This document shows positions 1 through 9,709 of a DNA stretch of 42,843 nucleotides, in pieces (positions within the stretch are counted from its first letter, which is position 1; each line of letters begins with the position of its first letter). Both the position numbers and the translations under genes were made by a program. Below the pieces are notes generated by a model. The model searched no databases and was not told the DNA's origin. It worked only from the letters and a program-made list of their open reading frames with translations. Source of the DNA: MGBC163016 sp964518575 (lineage in GTDB: Bacteria > Actinomycetota > Coriobacteriia > Coriobacteriales > Eggerthellaceae). The stretch is from assembly GCA_964518575.1 (NCBI GenBank), contig CAZFGW010000018.1:1-42843 (forward strand). Direction: 5' to 3'.

Positions 1-389
1 TCCTGAACTGGGAACTGTTGACCAATTCGGACACACTTTTTGAGAATTAACCCCACATGTAAACCATCATATCAAAGCCTACATAAGAGCATGTCCTATG
101 GAAAGGACACGTATCATTGCTCTATCGTCTATGGTCATGGTTGGGCGTATATGATTTATCGCGCCTGCGATGGTGCATTGCATGGGTTATTGCATTTTGG
201 GGTCAACGTTGGTGTAACGCGATTGCCCGATGTTTTATTGCTAGGGTTGTCGCATTGGCGGGTGAGATGAATCTCGCCCCAACGTCCACCTGAGACATTT
301 TCGCCATTAAGAAGGTTTAACGACCAGGTGCGGTCACCAAAACCACCGTTACCTCGCGCATGCATCCACCTGAAACATTATTTCTTGCT
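1..389. other. gene-free left edge with one dispersed hairpin repeat
   Basis: No convincing gene is present. A short open frame at 3-50 could be the last 15 codons of a gene entering from the left, but it is too short to judge. An imperfect inverted repeat lies at 90-111 and resembles one at 1792-1813. A copy of the dispersed hairpin family lies at 259-290, followed by its usual AT-rich tail and a degenerate ACCAG-GCGGTCACC segment to about 350. Confidence 0.6.
259..290 (+). repeat. dispersed hairpin repeat
   Basis: GGGTGAGAT/ATCTCGCCC stem (one wobble pair) followed by CCAACGTCCACC. Confidence 0.8.
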
Positions 390-1109
390 TTAGGACTCGT
401 AGTCGTCGATATCTACGATCGACTGGAACAGAATCGAATGACGACCATCCAATTGAGCATCCTCGTGAAAATGTCCAAAGAACCAATGTTGATACGCGAG
501 CTTATCCTCAATTTCATCGAACCAGTCGGTCAGCTCGTCAGTCATGATGCCAACTCCCGGAATCGCATTACGCTTGAGCGCGGCAGGAAGCATTCTGTTG
601 GCACAGGTATGCGTCAGCACGAAATCGACCTTCCAACTATGTTGCGCGAGATTCTTTTCCGCGCGAGCGTACTCGTAGCTATCGGGCATCTCCTCTTCGT
701 ACCACGTGCCGTTTCGCTGCTGAAACGCCTTGTCCACGGATTGCGCGCCGCCCATGCAAAAGAGCGTCTTGCCGTCGATGTCGTACACTTCGCCACGCAT
801 CAGGTGAATGATATTCGGAAACTCCCGGTAGCGCTGAACATGACCACCCTGCCACTCTTCGACATCAAGATCGTTGAAATAGGGGTAGAACTCGTGGTTC
901 CCGTCAATGAAAAGCGTCGTCCAGGGCTTGTTGTTCAACATGCGCAAATCGCTATCATTTTCGAGGTAGTCCCACGGCAGACCGAAATCGCCGAGAACGA
1001 TCACGTAATCCGCCCTCGTCAGATTGTCGCCTTCCGGAAAGTTCCACACCTCGAACCGGTCGAAATCATCGACAAGACCATGCGTATCACCTGTGAGATA
1101 TATCGTCAT
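390..1109 (-). CDS. calcineurin-like metallophosphoesterase
   Basis: This 239-residue cytoplasmic protein has the full set of metallophosphoesterase motifs: GDTHG at residues 7-11, GDFG near 41, GNHE near 70, a THT histidine near 165 and GHFH near 212. These bind a two-metal centre in the family and cleave phosphoester bonds. The substrate cannot be told from the sequence. No signal peptide or membrane segment is visible. The ATG at 1109 is preceded by a G-rich ribosome site (GGGGTGG). It lies only 12 bases downstream of the repaired end of a Fic-domain remnant on the same strand, so the two were probably co-transcribed. The family is certain; the physiological role is unknown. Confidence 0.9.
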   Translation of the reverse strand: MTIYLTGDTHGLVDDFDRFEVWNFPEGDNLTRADYVIVLGDFGLPWDYLENDSDLRMLNNKPWTTLFIDGNHEFYPYFNDLDVEEWQGGHVQRYREFPNIIHLMRGEVYDIDGKTLFCMGGAQSVDKAFQQRNGTWYEEEMPDSYEYARAEKNLAQHSWKVDFVLTHTCANRMLPAALKRNAIPGVGIMTDELTDWFDEIEDKLAYQHWFFGHFHEDAQLDGRHSILFQSIVDIDDYES

Positions 1110-1121
1110 TATCCACCCCGC

Positions 1122-1387
1122 CTATCTACCTTTATAGTTCACCGACCTGATGTAGGCAAGGTCGAAGGGTCGTCCAAAGAGTCAAGAACGAATCGCCATG
1201 TATGTTTGAGATTGTTGATAGCAAGAATCTCGTCGATCGTCAGACCGGCGACCGAGCGCCCTTCAACAATCTCCTGGACCTCGGGGTAGGTAACAGAAAT
1301 GCCCTCTATATGGACCTCTTTCCAGATAGAATCAACGAGATTCCTCTTTGCGTAGAAGACGTTGTCTTCTCGTGTCATTCGGTACAT
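1122..1387 (-). pseudogene. N-terminal remnant of a Fic-family protein, frameshifted
   Basis: The open frame from 1387 to 1139 encodes 82 residues that match my memory of the N-terminal region of actinobacterial Fic proteins (YAKRNLVDSIWKEVHIEG, then VTYPEVQEIVEG and a NLKHTWRFVLDSL helix). At residue 73 the expected continuation is lost, but a shift by one base near 1165 restores a Fic-like DLAYIRSVNYK, after which a stop at 1122-1124 ends the frame. The catalytic HPFxxGNGR core is absent. The inhibitory-helix motif S/T-x-x-x-E-G found in many Fic proteins reads E-V-H-I-E-G here. A G-rich ribosome site precedes the ATG. I infer a decayed gene truncated before the catalytic domain. Confidence 0.65.
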
Positions 1388-1602
1388 GCTCGCCCCCCTT
1401 CACCTCTATGATAGATGCATGCGTTTTATTCTGCCAGCCGAAGAATGTATGGGCAGACATGGGGCGGAATGAGAAGCGGCCCGATTTGGCGAAACCTGCG
1501 TGGGTCGATGCGGGAGGTGCGTTGCCTGGGTTGTCGCGGTTTGGGGGGGTCGTCGTTGGGGTGACGTCTGCCCTGATGTTTCATCATTGGGGTTGTCGCA
1601 TT

Positions 1603-1636
1603 GGCTGGCGAGATGAATCTCGCCCCAACGTCCACC
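1603..1636 (+). repeat. dispersed hairpin repeat with full tail
   Basis: Stem GGCGAGAT/ATCTCGCC plus the CCAACGTCCACC tail; the distal ACCAGATACGGTCACC module follows near 1668. Confidence 0.85.
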
Positions 1637-1722
1637 TGAGAGATTTTTCCGATTAAAGAATTTGCCAAACCAGATACGGTCACCGAGGTCACCATTGATG
1701 TCACAGGCATGAATGAACCATT

Positions 1723-1745
1723 GGCGGGCGAGATGAATCTCGCCC
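1723..1745 (+). repeat. dispersed hairpin repeat
   Basis: Perfect 20-base core GGGCGAGATGAATCTCGCCC, followed by a diverged CTTACGCCAGCATGAG tail. Confidence 0.85.
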
Positions 1746-1791
1746 TTACGCCAGCATGAGACATTTTCTCGATTACGCATAAAGGAAAAAG

Positions 1792-1813
1792 CATGTACTA
1801 TAGTAAGGACATG
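1792..1813. promoter_or_regulatory. imperfect palindrome upstream of the WYL regulator
   Basis: The arms CATGT and ACATG flank a centre containing TATAGT, which could be a -10 element. The site ends 24 bases before the ATG of the WYL regulator. A related 22-base sequence, with arms TGTCCT and AGGACA, lies at 90-111. Autoregulation by the WYL protein is a guess from position only. Confidence 0.3.
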
Positions 1814-1837
1814 TTGGGCGGATAGAAAAGGCACCCC

Positions 1838-2818
1838 ATGGCTTACAACAACAAGGCGAAACTGAAAATCCTCCACATTCGCCAAATCCTTGAAGAAGAA
1901 ACCGATGCTGAACACGGGCTTTCTATGCGGCAGATCATCGAACGGCTCGAGGGGCTCGGCATTTCGGCTGAACGCAAGTCGATTTACCGCGACATCGAAA
2001 TCCTGCGCGAATTCGGCGTTGACATCCGCACCTACCAGCGCAACCCCGTCGAGTACGCCATTGAGCGTCGCGACTTCGACTTCAACGAACTCATGCTCAT
2101 GATCGATGCCGTTGAATCATGCCGCGCCCTCACCAAGCGCCAGGCGAACGCGCTCACAACCAACCTGCGCCTTATGGCGTCGGACCATCAGCGGGAGCTG
2201 CTCAACCGTCGCATCCACGTGTCGGGTCGGATCAAGTCGAAAAGCGAAGGGGTGTTCACCAAAATCGACGACATCCATCTTGCGATGTACAACAAGCGCA
2301 AGATCGCATTCAAGTACTACCACGTTGGCGTCGACGGCAACCGATTCGCGTCGCACGATGACCAGCCCTACGTCGTCACCCCCGTCGCAATCACCTACGA
2401 CGACGGTTTTTACTACCTCACCGCCTGGAACGATGAGGAAGATTCGCTCTATGAATTCCGGATCGATCGCATGGGCAGCGTGAAGGAATCCGACGAGAAG
2501 GCGACGAAGAATGAGACCATCTCCTCGTACGCTTTCGAGGATAACAGCCACGAGTATTTCGGGCGTTTCGATGGCGAACCGGTCACGGTGACGCTCGATG
2601 TGGATCCGGAGAAGATCGAGATCATCCTCGACCGATTCGGAAGCGCTGCGAAAATCAGTCCGCGCGGCAAGCAACGGGCGAACGCCGTGGTGAACGTGCG
2701 CAAGAGCCCGCAGTTCTTCGGATGGATCGCCGGTATGGACGGAGCAGTGCGCATCGCAAAGCCGGCGAAGGTCAGGAGCGAATATCAGGAGTATCTGCGC
2801 AAGTTGATCGACGACTAA
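1838..2818 (+). CDS. HTH/WYL-domain transcriptional regulator
   Basis: A 326-residue regulator of the DeoR-like WYL family. Residues 5-60 form a helix-turn-helix (MRQIIERLEGLGISAERKS followed by IYRDIEILREFGVDI). Residues about 150-225 form the WYL domain, with KYYHVGVDG, YVVTPVAITYDDGFYYLTAW and a LYEFRIDRM segment. A C-terminal WCX-type region follows. WYL domains in this family are thought to sense nucleotide or nucleic-acid ligands and turn DNA binding on or off. It is the only large plus-strand gene in the window and converges with the fibro-slime adhesin, 57 bases away. The ATG is preceded by a weak AAAAGG. The target genes are not evident. Confidence 0.88.
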   Translation: MAYNNKAKLKILHIRQILEEETDAEHGLSMRQIIERLEGLGISAERKSIYRDIEILREFGVDIRTYQRNPVEYAIERRDFDFNELMLMIDAVESCRALTKRQANALTTNLRLMASDHQRELLNRRIHVSGRIKSKSEGVFTKIDDIHLAMYNKRKIAFKYYHVGVDGNRFASHDDQPYVVTPVAITYDDGFYYLTAWNDEEDSLYEFRIDRMGSVKESDEKATKNETISSYAFEDNSHEYFGRFDGEPVTVTLDVDPEKIEIILDRFGSAAKISPRGKQRANAVVNVRKSPQFFGWIAGMDGAVRIAKPAKVRSEYQEYLRKLIDD

Positions 2819-2875
2819 TCGGTCTCCGGTCGCCTCGAGCACACCTTACGCACGCCATACGCGCACACGCGCCCA

Positions 2876-5800
2876 TCAATCGCGTCGGAGATACCGCATA
2901 CCTATCTGCAGCGCCAGCATTGAAATCGCTATGAGTGCGAGGACTCCCAAGATCACGCTCTGCTGGTCGCCTGTATCCGAAAGCCTCCCCGAAGGATCAT
3001 GACCCGAAGGATTATCCGGGTCATAACCGGACGGATCATCTGGATCATAGTCGGGCGGCTCGGGCGGCTCAATCGGTTCGCCCGTATCCACCACGCGCAC
3101 CGTATTGCGCAGTGAGAACAACGGCGTCAAATCCCTGCCCGTAAGGTCATCGGCATCCACGCCAGCATATACAGCACCAGGCGAGCGCATCTGCTCCATC
3201 AGCGCCGTATCCTGCTCGACACTCGTACGCACGAACCCTTTGGTCACCCACAGAAGCGGGCGATACGACCCATAGGCATCGGGATATCCGATCCCGTTCG
3301 CAAGGTCCTCATTGGTAATATCTCGCGTGAGTCCGTAGTCCACAAGCGTTCCCGGCGCGTCGAACTCCAGCTCCATCTGCTTGGGCTCGGTCGTCGGCGT
3401 GAACACAGCATCGGGATCACGCGATGACGTGCCACTGCCGAGAACATCGGTCCGCCAATCAGCATTCCACTCGTTGAAATCAAGCGAACTGGTTGCCGGA
3501 TTGTATCGCGAATCGTCAACTTCGCCATTGCTATTGAACTGCAAGCTCGGCTGTATCTGCGCTGTCGCCGTGATATAGCGAAGGGTAAGATCCACATACG
3601 GCGAGGCGGCGAATTTCTTCATGGGCGACGCAAGCCGACCCACGCCCGCCAGCACATCGACGCCGTCGTCGGGCTCGCAACTATCGGCATATATTCCCAG
3701 CTTGCCGATGACCACAGGGATCAGCGTCGGATTGATGTTATATCCTGCGGGCGCCTGAATCTCCTTCAGATAGAGCACGCGACCCGTGAGATCGTTGCCC
3801 CGGCTGTCAATCCACGCGACATGACTTGTACCCGGACCATCTTCCACATAGGGCGCGAACACGAGCGAACCCGGCTGATTGTCATCCTTGTTCCCCGTGC
3901 GCGGCATTCCCGTCACGCCCGCGGCATACATTCCGGCATCCATGAGATGCCCATCCGCATCGTAGAGCGCCGTGACCACGCCGCCTGACACATCAGCCCT
4001 CGTCGCCCTTTCCGCATTCTCGCGCGAGTCGAACAGACCGAATACCACGTTGTCTACCCGCCTATGCGCCTCATCCACCTTCCAAATACGCAGCTCGCGT
4101 TGCTCGTTCGGAATGTACACGACCGATTGGAAGTTCCTGTTGAAATCGTTCGCGTCAATGAAACGAACGCCGTCGGTAACGCCGCGTATCGCCGCTCCGA
4201 TCGCATCAACGCCCCTGCTCTTAATAACCGTACCGAGCCGCCGGTAGGCCTCGTCGGTCGACACATCTCCACCCGTATCGACCCCCGCCGCCGCAAGTGC
4301 ACGGGGCGAGAGACACAGGTACACCATCTGCATGTCCCCGCTGGAGTTCTTGAGCTTGTATCGGTCGGGCGAACCCGGAAGGTCGTCAAGGATGCCGCCC
4401 AGCGTCCCCCGATTCGCGTCCCAGCTCAAATGCCACGGCTTGACTGATCCATTGACGCACCCAAGCGCCTGCGTCAGCGACGCATTCAGGACTGAATCCA
4501 TCCCCGTCCCATCGATCGCCTCGTAACCGTTGACGATGTCGCCGTAAAGCGGCAGCCACCGGTTGTTGGTATTGATGATGGGCACGGGCAACACAAGACC
4601 GCTCTTTTGCGTCGCCTCATCAACGGTGCCTAGGTCAGGCGTCGGAACGCTCACCACGCCGTTCTCGTACTGCGCGTAATGAATGGGGCGATCGACCGTC
4701 ACGTACGACATGAAGCTCGCGCAGGCTCCCGTGTCGAAACGATTGTTGATCGCCAGCTGCCCTGTGTTCATTTCGAAACGCATCAGGATGTCGGTCGCAA
4801 GGCTTCGATACCCCTGCGGTGTCTTGTTCTCTCTGATGACGTAGAGCCGTCCGCCGTTCATGCCCTTATCGCGAGCACGCTGTGCAAAGTCGATAGTGTC
4901 GGGATCGCTCGGTGACGGCTTGTTGATCGCCGCGAAGATCCCTTCGCCATTACTTCCTGTATCGATAGAGGCGATCGGCTTGGAAGCCGCCGTGATCTGA
5001 CCGCTCACCTGCGACAACTTCACCTCACTCAGGTTGTCGTCCGTGGTTCCCGCCGGCGCGTTCACGGCATACATCTCGAATCCGGCATTAAAAACAGCGG
5101 CTCCATTTTGGTCAACCTTGCGAAGAAGTGGCTCTTGATGACGAAGATCTCCAATAGCAACAGTATTACGAATCATGAAAAGATTAGTGATGCTCTGATA
5201 GTCATAACCGCCCTGACTATTAGGTGTTCGCAAAACATCGCCAAGGGTGTAATCGCCCATATGCTTCAACATCTCTTCCGTATTCTGCGTGATTCCTGTT
5301 CTGATATAACCGGTAGATGTGCTGAAAAGAGGGCGTTGGGCAGATCCATGCTCAGGAGGCTGATATCCTATACCATTATCCATTTCTTCTTGGGTAAATC
5401 CGCCGGAGCTGCCATAACTCACTAGCGCATTTACGCCATATTCGAGATTCATCGATTTATCGGTCGATGTCCATCCCCTATTGAAGTCGTCGAATACAAC
5501 TGATGACGCACCATCGGGAACACTATCGCTTCCTTGTATTTGAGCGTCAGCTGTTATATAGCGAAGCGTCAGATTGAAATCAGGCGAAGCAGCGTATTTT
5601 GTCATCGTTGTATTGAGCTTACCAACGCCTGCGTACACAGTAACATCATCGTATTTTGTGCCTGCATCGGCATAGATTCCGTATTTCCCAATCACGATGG
5701 GAATAATAGTGTTATTGCTTTCATAGCCAATAGGCGGCGTAATCTCTTTTAGGTATACTACCCGACCTTCGCTGGAATTCGATCCTTGGATCCATGTGGT

Positions 5801-8800
5801 ATTCGCCCCGCCTGGACCTTGTGCAACATAGGGGGCGAAAATGAGCATACCGGCGAGGTCATCCCCTCTGTACTTCGTCTCGCTCAGCTGTCCAGTTACT
5901 CCAGCAGCCAACGTAGGAACAACGGTTCCCGAGGCATTCTTGATAGTAAAGCTAACGCCATCTGCGGCTTGCTCAGCTGTTGCTGCCTGTTCGGCCTCAG
6001 CCTTACTGTTGAACAGACCGAATACCGCGCCATTAACCCGTGTACCATTCTGATCAAGCTTCCAAACACGCAACTCGCGTTGCTCATTCGGAATATTGAT
6101 GAGCGAGCGGAAGTTGCGCTCGAACTGCGATCCGCTTGATTGTATGCCGCTGAATCCGCGGGTGGCGAACTCCGTTCCATCAACACCAGGTGTTGTTGCC
6201 GGGTGAATGTAGCTACTCATAACAGCCTCAACCGCGCTGTTGATCTGCTGCTCATCGGGAATCGCGTCAGGCGCTGACAACTGCTTATCGATTTCCTGTT
6301 TTACTAAATTCCCTAAGTATTCGTACCGCTGCTTTTCGGTGCTGTTCCCCAGATTTGCGAACACATCGCTGCTGATGACGCCATAAACCATCTGCATATC
6401 GCCATCCGGGTTGTAAAGCAAATACCTTGAAGGATTTCCTGGAAGATCAGACAACGTGCAATCAACCAGCTTGTCGCCTGCCGTAAAGGAGACAAGCCTC
6501 CCCTCGTTGCCCCACGTCAAATACCATCCAGGCACCGAGGATTGGTTCACGCTATGACGATATGCTTGTTGTAATACTGCCTTGAGCAACGCATGCCGCA
6601 TTGCATTCTCGTCAGAAATGTCATAGCTTATTGTGGAAAGAACGTCTTCATTGCTCCCGTATACCGGGTCCCATCGATATGATCGTGGTTGGCCTTGTTT
6701 CAATGTTGGCACCGCCACTATGAGTCCGTTTTGCTGCAATTCCCTGGGAATCTTTGTATTCGCCGATATGATCTCGCCTGTCGCCCCGTCGAATTTGCCG
6801 AAATACAACTCGTCGGGAGAAAGCTGGGTAACGTAACTATTGAAGCTGGCGAATGAACCCGTTTCATAGCGATTATTGACAACGAAGGTGCCACCGGTAG
6901 CAGGATCGTATCTGAGCAATATGTCGGATGGAAGCATGCGGTATCCCGAAGGCGCCGATGTTTCGTGAAGCACATACAATCGACTAGCAATCGTATATTC
7001 AGGTTGGTTTGGATCAGACCCTGGAACAATATCCAAGTTATCAGCAAAGTTATACGGTTCATTTACTGACCCGCTATCTTTATCCTTAAAATTCGCAATA
7101 CCAGCCATTCCATCTTCACCGGTTTTCAGTTTAGTTACCGGCGTGGGCGTGTATTCCACATCGTCTATCTCAACATCTTCTATCGCTTTACCATCAGCAC
7201 TGCTCTTGAGTCCGCTGACTTCATAAAGGTCGAATTCAACATCATTGAGTGGATTGCCATCCTGATCAACTTTCTTAATTTGTTGGTAAAGCTCGGGCTG
7301 TAAGTTGAATTTGATAGAGATAGAAGAATCATAGTTACCTCGTTCCAGATAGAACATTTTGAGCGTATGCGACGTGTTGGACGCAAAGGTATCTCCTTTG
7401 AAAAGGCTTGCATCCGTTACGCCTGCAGACATGAACATATCTTTGATGGTGGAAGTAATCTTTGGCGGTGTGTTGTAATTTCCGTTCGCATCAAAGATTT
7501 CGCCATTACTGTTATATGCCGTACCAATGTTCACTTCGCCTGTCGAGAAATTAATGGTTCCATATATCTCAGAATGAATGCCGCCCATATCCAATACAAG
7601 AACATCGTCAACGAATACCCAGATATCGTCATCACCTACGAATTCGAAAGTCATATCTCCCGAACCGACCTTCCCTTTATCGGGTTGCCGGAAATTGGTT
7701 TCCATAGTCATGCCGAGATGATGATCAACAGGATTTACGTTGTTTACATTGTTTGCATTCATGTTGTTGACCACTTGACCAGTAGTCGAGTCATACCCGA
7801 ATGCATCAGTACCCGGATTAAAAGGGAAGAAATTGCCAATACTGTTCGTACCGTCGGTTCTTACGCCAGCAGGCATATCATAAATAACGAACTTATTTTG
7901 AGCTTCATCGAATGCAGCATAGTTTTTGCGCATGTCATAATAGTAATAGCCTTTATCATCCAGCTGGAATAAGTCGGTCACGTTGGTATAGGACCGCTTT
8001 CCCTGATTGGCTTGACGCGGATTGAAAAGATAGCTGAGCGACAATTCTGCGTCAGTAAGGTTTCCTATGCTGCCCGAGCCATTCGCCTGAATCGCCCGCT
8101 GCTGAGTTCCGTCTGAAACGTTCTTCCCACCAGCATAGTTGTAGATCGGCTGATTGCGCCATGGTCCGTACCAGTAATCGGCAGGATACTTCGCATCCTG
8201 ATATACCGTCGGGTATCCGTTATAGCCGGTGGAGATCAGGTTGCTCGCCACTGTCTTGTTTATGACAGGATAACCCGCTGCGCTACCACTCGTCGCAAGC
8301 TTGTTGTCAACGATGTTCTGCATTCCGGGGCGCTCAAGAGCGATATCGCCATATCCCTGCGTCATCCCCTGATTCCAAACCCCCAGAAAGCGCATACCGT
8401 CACCGAAGGTCAGGAGGTGCCCGTAGTTGATATTGTTCCCGTCATCACCAAGCCATACGTCGTAGTTCAACTGTTCGTAATACGCGGGGTTGTTGGTCAG
8501 CCCAGCCGTTGGTCCCGTCGTACCGATCGTGTCGGTTCCCTTCGTGGTCGTACCATCAGCGTTTCCAATAATCACAGGTGAACCATTCACCATGACGGTC
8601 TCCCCGCTTCGCCGTCCGGTGTCATAGTTGAAGAGGTTGATGGTCGTACCAGAGGGGTTCACCGTGTCGTGAATAATGTGACCCGAAAGCTGCTCTGGCG
8701 TTGCCGCAGGGTATGCAGCAGCTCGTGCCATGCTTCCCGCGCCCACTGGCTCACCGTCAGCATTGATGGCAACGGATTGCGTTCCGTATTCTGAGACAAC

Positions 8801-9140
8801 GGAATCGTCGAGGTCTGCGTTAGCGAGGTTGTTTGAGCTGCCGGGGTTGTTTGAGCCGTCAGCGTCGTTTGTACCGTTCGCGGGAGGGGTTTTCGAAGGT
8901 TGCACGCTCATGTCGGATGAGCTGCCCTCGGTGATATTCGCATCAAAAGATAAGGAGTCAGCAAAACTCACGGAAGGGGCAATCAAAGAGAGCGCGACGA
9001 AAAACGTCGGGAGAACCTTCGCGAAAACATACGATAAAGAGCCCTTACGCGGAATGCGATTTGCTCGTTTGTAAGGTCGTTCTTTGCTTTCAGCTGCGAT
9101 ATTTTTTCGTTTGTGATTTGGTCATCGCAACTTTCATCAT
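2876..9140 (-). CDS. giant sortase-anchored fibro-slime/SpaA-repeat surface adhesin, start out of frame
   Basis: An unbroken frame of 2,036 residues runs from a TTG at 8986 to 2876, but the frame stays open upstream and encodes a signal-peptide core (VLPTFFVALSLIAPSVSFA). Its likely start, ATG at 9137 or 9140 after an AAAGGAG site, lies in another frame; dropping one A from the A6 tract (plus-strand T6, 9102-9107) joins them into about 2,085 residues. Domains, in 8986 numbering: N-terminal region typical of this family (60-330), fibro-slime domain (about 340-560, GDDDIWVFVDDVLVLDMGG), then two long repeats (about 570-1280 and 1287-1965), each with SpaA/Cna-B-like segments (KVDQDGNPLNDVEFDLYEV; RELRVWKLDQNG). 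A proline/aspartate-rich stalk, an LSDTG sorting signal, a hydrophobic helix and RYLRRD end the protein. It is probably a wall-linked adhesin or pilus tip. The sortase is not in this window. Confidence 0.85.
9102..9107 (-). repeat. A6 homopolymer at the frame break in the adhesin leader
   Basis: Six T on the plus strand (six A in the coding strand) separate the ribosome site and ATG codons (9137, 9140) from the open adhesin frame. With six A the leader frame stops after about 16 codons. With five A it continues through a basic N-region into the signal peptide and the full adhesin. This is either an assembly error or a phase-variation tract. Confidence 0.55.
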
Positions 9141-9335
9141 ACTCCTTTACGGCGTACTCGCGCAATCAGTCAGGCTGCTGAGCGGGTGAATGCTGGAAAG
9201 CGGCTTGTGTGAGATACGGGGTGCGAGGCGCGATTGCGGACTTGCGACGCGCGGGGTGCAGGATGTGGGGTGCAGGATTCCACGACCTGCAGGCTTGCCA
9301 GCATGGGCTTGTGTGAGATGGAGGCTTTATCCTTT

Positions 9336-9341
9336 TATAAT
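9336..9341 (+). promoter_or_regulatory. -10 element (TATAAT) for a possibly leaderless transcript
   Basis: A perfect TATAAT ends six bases before the ATG at 9348, which places the expected transcription start at or next to the start codon. No good -35 hexamer is visible at 17 bases, and only a weak AGG precedes the ATG. Confidence 0.45.
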
Positions 9342-9347
9342 AGGTTC

Positions 9348-9614
9348 ATGCGAACATTCGTTGCCCTCGACATTCCCTATCTTTTGCGAGAAGACCTCGC
9401 CGCGGTTGCGCGGGAGCTGCAAGGCTCGTTGCGCGGGCGATTCATTCCCCGCGAGAATTACCACATGACGCTGGCGTTTTTGGGGAATGTGCCACAGACG
9501 ATGATCGAATGCGCACAATACGCGATGGATGAGGCGGTGGCGAAGACGGCGCAGTATTATGACATCAAACTTCGGGCTGAGGGATTGGGGATGTTGCGTT
9601 CGCGGGCGAGATGA
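9348..9614 (+). pseudogene. thpR: RNA 2',3'-cyclic phosphodiesterase (ThpR), truncated by a dispersed repeat
   Basis: The first 80 or so residues match ThpR/LigT (2H phosphoesterase): MRTFVALDIP at the start and the first catalytic HMTLAFLG motif near residue 40. Family members are about 180 residues long and need a second HxT motif. Here the frame enters a hairpin repeat at about 9600 and ends 88 residues in, with repeat-encoded RSRAR at the tail. No second half is found downstream. The fragment cannot be an active enzyme. A TATAAT lies directly upstream and suggests a leaderless message. The cause appears to be repeat insertion or a repeat-associated deletion. Confidence 0.75.
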
Positions 9615-9632
9615 ATCTCGCCCCTACATCCA
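9602..9632 (+). repeat. dispersed hairpin repeat ending the thpR fragment
   Basis: The stem GGGCGAGAT/ATCTCGCCC is perfect and is followed by the CTACATCCACCTGA tail. This is the only copy in the window that interrupts a recognisable gene. Confidence 0.8.
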
Positions 9633-9677
9633 CCTGAACGATTTTTGTATTTGAAATGGTTTGGGATAAAGACGCAT

Positions 9678-9704
9678 AAAAAGTTCCACCTCACACCGTT
9701 GAGG
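9678..9704 (-). terminator. weak hairpin with T run on the minus strand
   Basis: CCTCA/TGAGG arms, read on the minus strand, are followed six bases later by five T. The stem is short, but it sits directly downstream of the riboswitch-like element and could be its expression platform. Confidence 0.35.
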
Positions 9705-9709
9705 ATGAA

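Larger units (their letters stand above)
1388..1837. other. intergenic region between divergent genes with two hairpin repeats
   Basis: No gene is visible. Two copies of the dispersed hairpin family lie at 1603-1636 and 1723-1745 in the same orientation. The first carries the complete tail, including ACCAGATACGGTCACC near 1668-1683 and a CAGGCATGAATG segment just before the second copy. The last 50 bases hold the presumed promoter region of the WYL regulator, with a TATAGT at 1799-1804. Confidence 0.6.

Noticed and set aside
3..50. Open frame of 15 codons at the left edge that could be a gene's 3' end
   Set aside because: Too short to support and no recognisable family.
360..1289. 309-residue plus-strand open frame
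   Set aside because: It is the antisense of the metallophosphoesterase, whose motifs are clear on the minus strand.
1406..1915. 169- and 122-residue minus-strand frames
   Set aside because: They are translations of the hairpin repeats (recurring GEIHLA/ARFISPA peptides) and not genes.
8983..9165. 60-residue minus-strand frame beginning MREYAVKEYDES
   Set aside because: It overlaps the adhesin leader, lacks a good ribosome site and ends in an arginine-rich repeat of the adhesin signal region in another frame.
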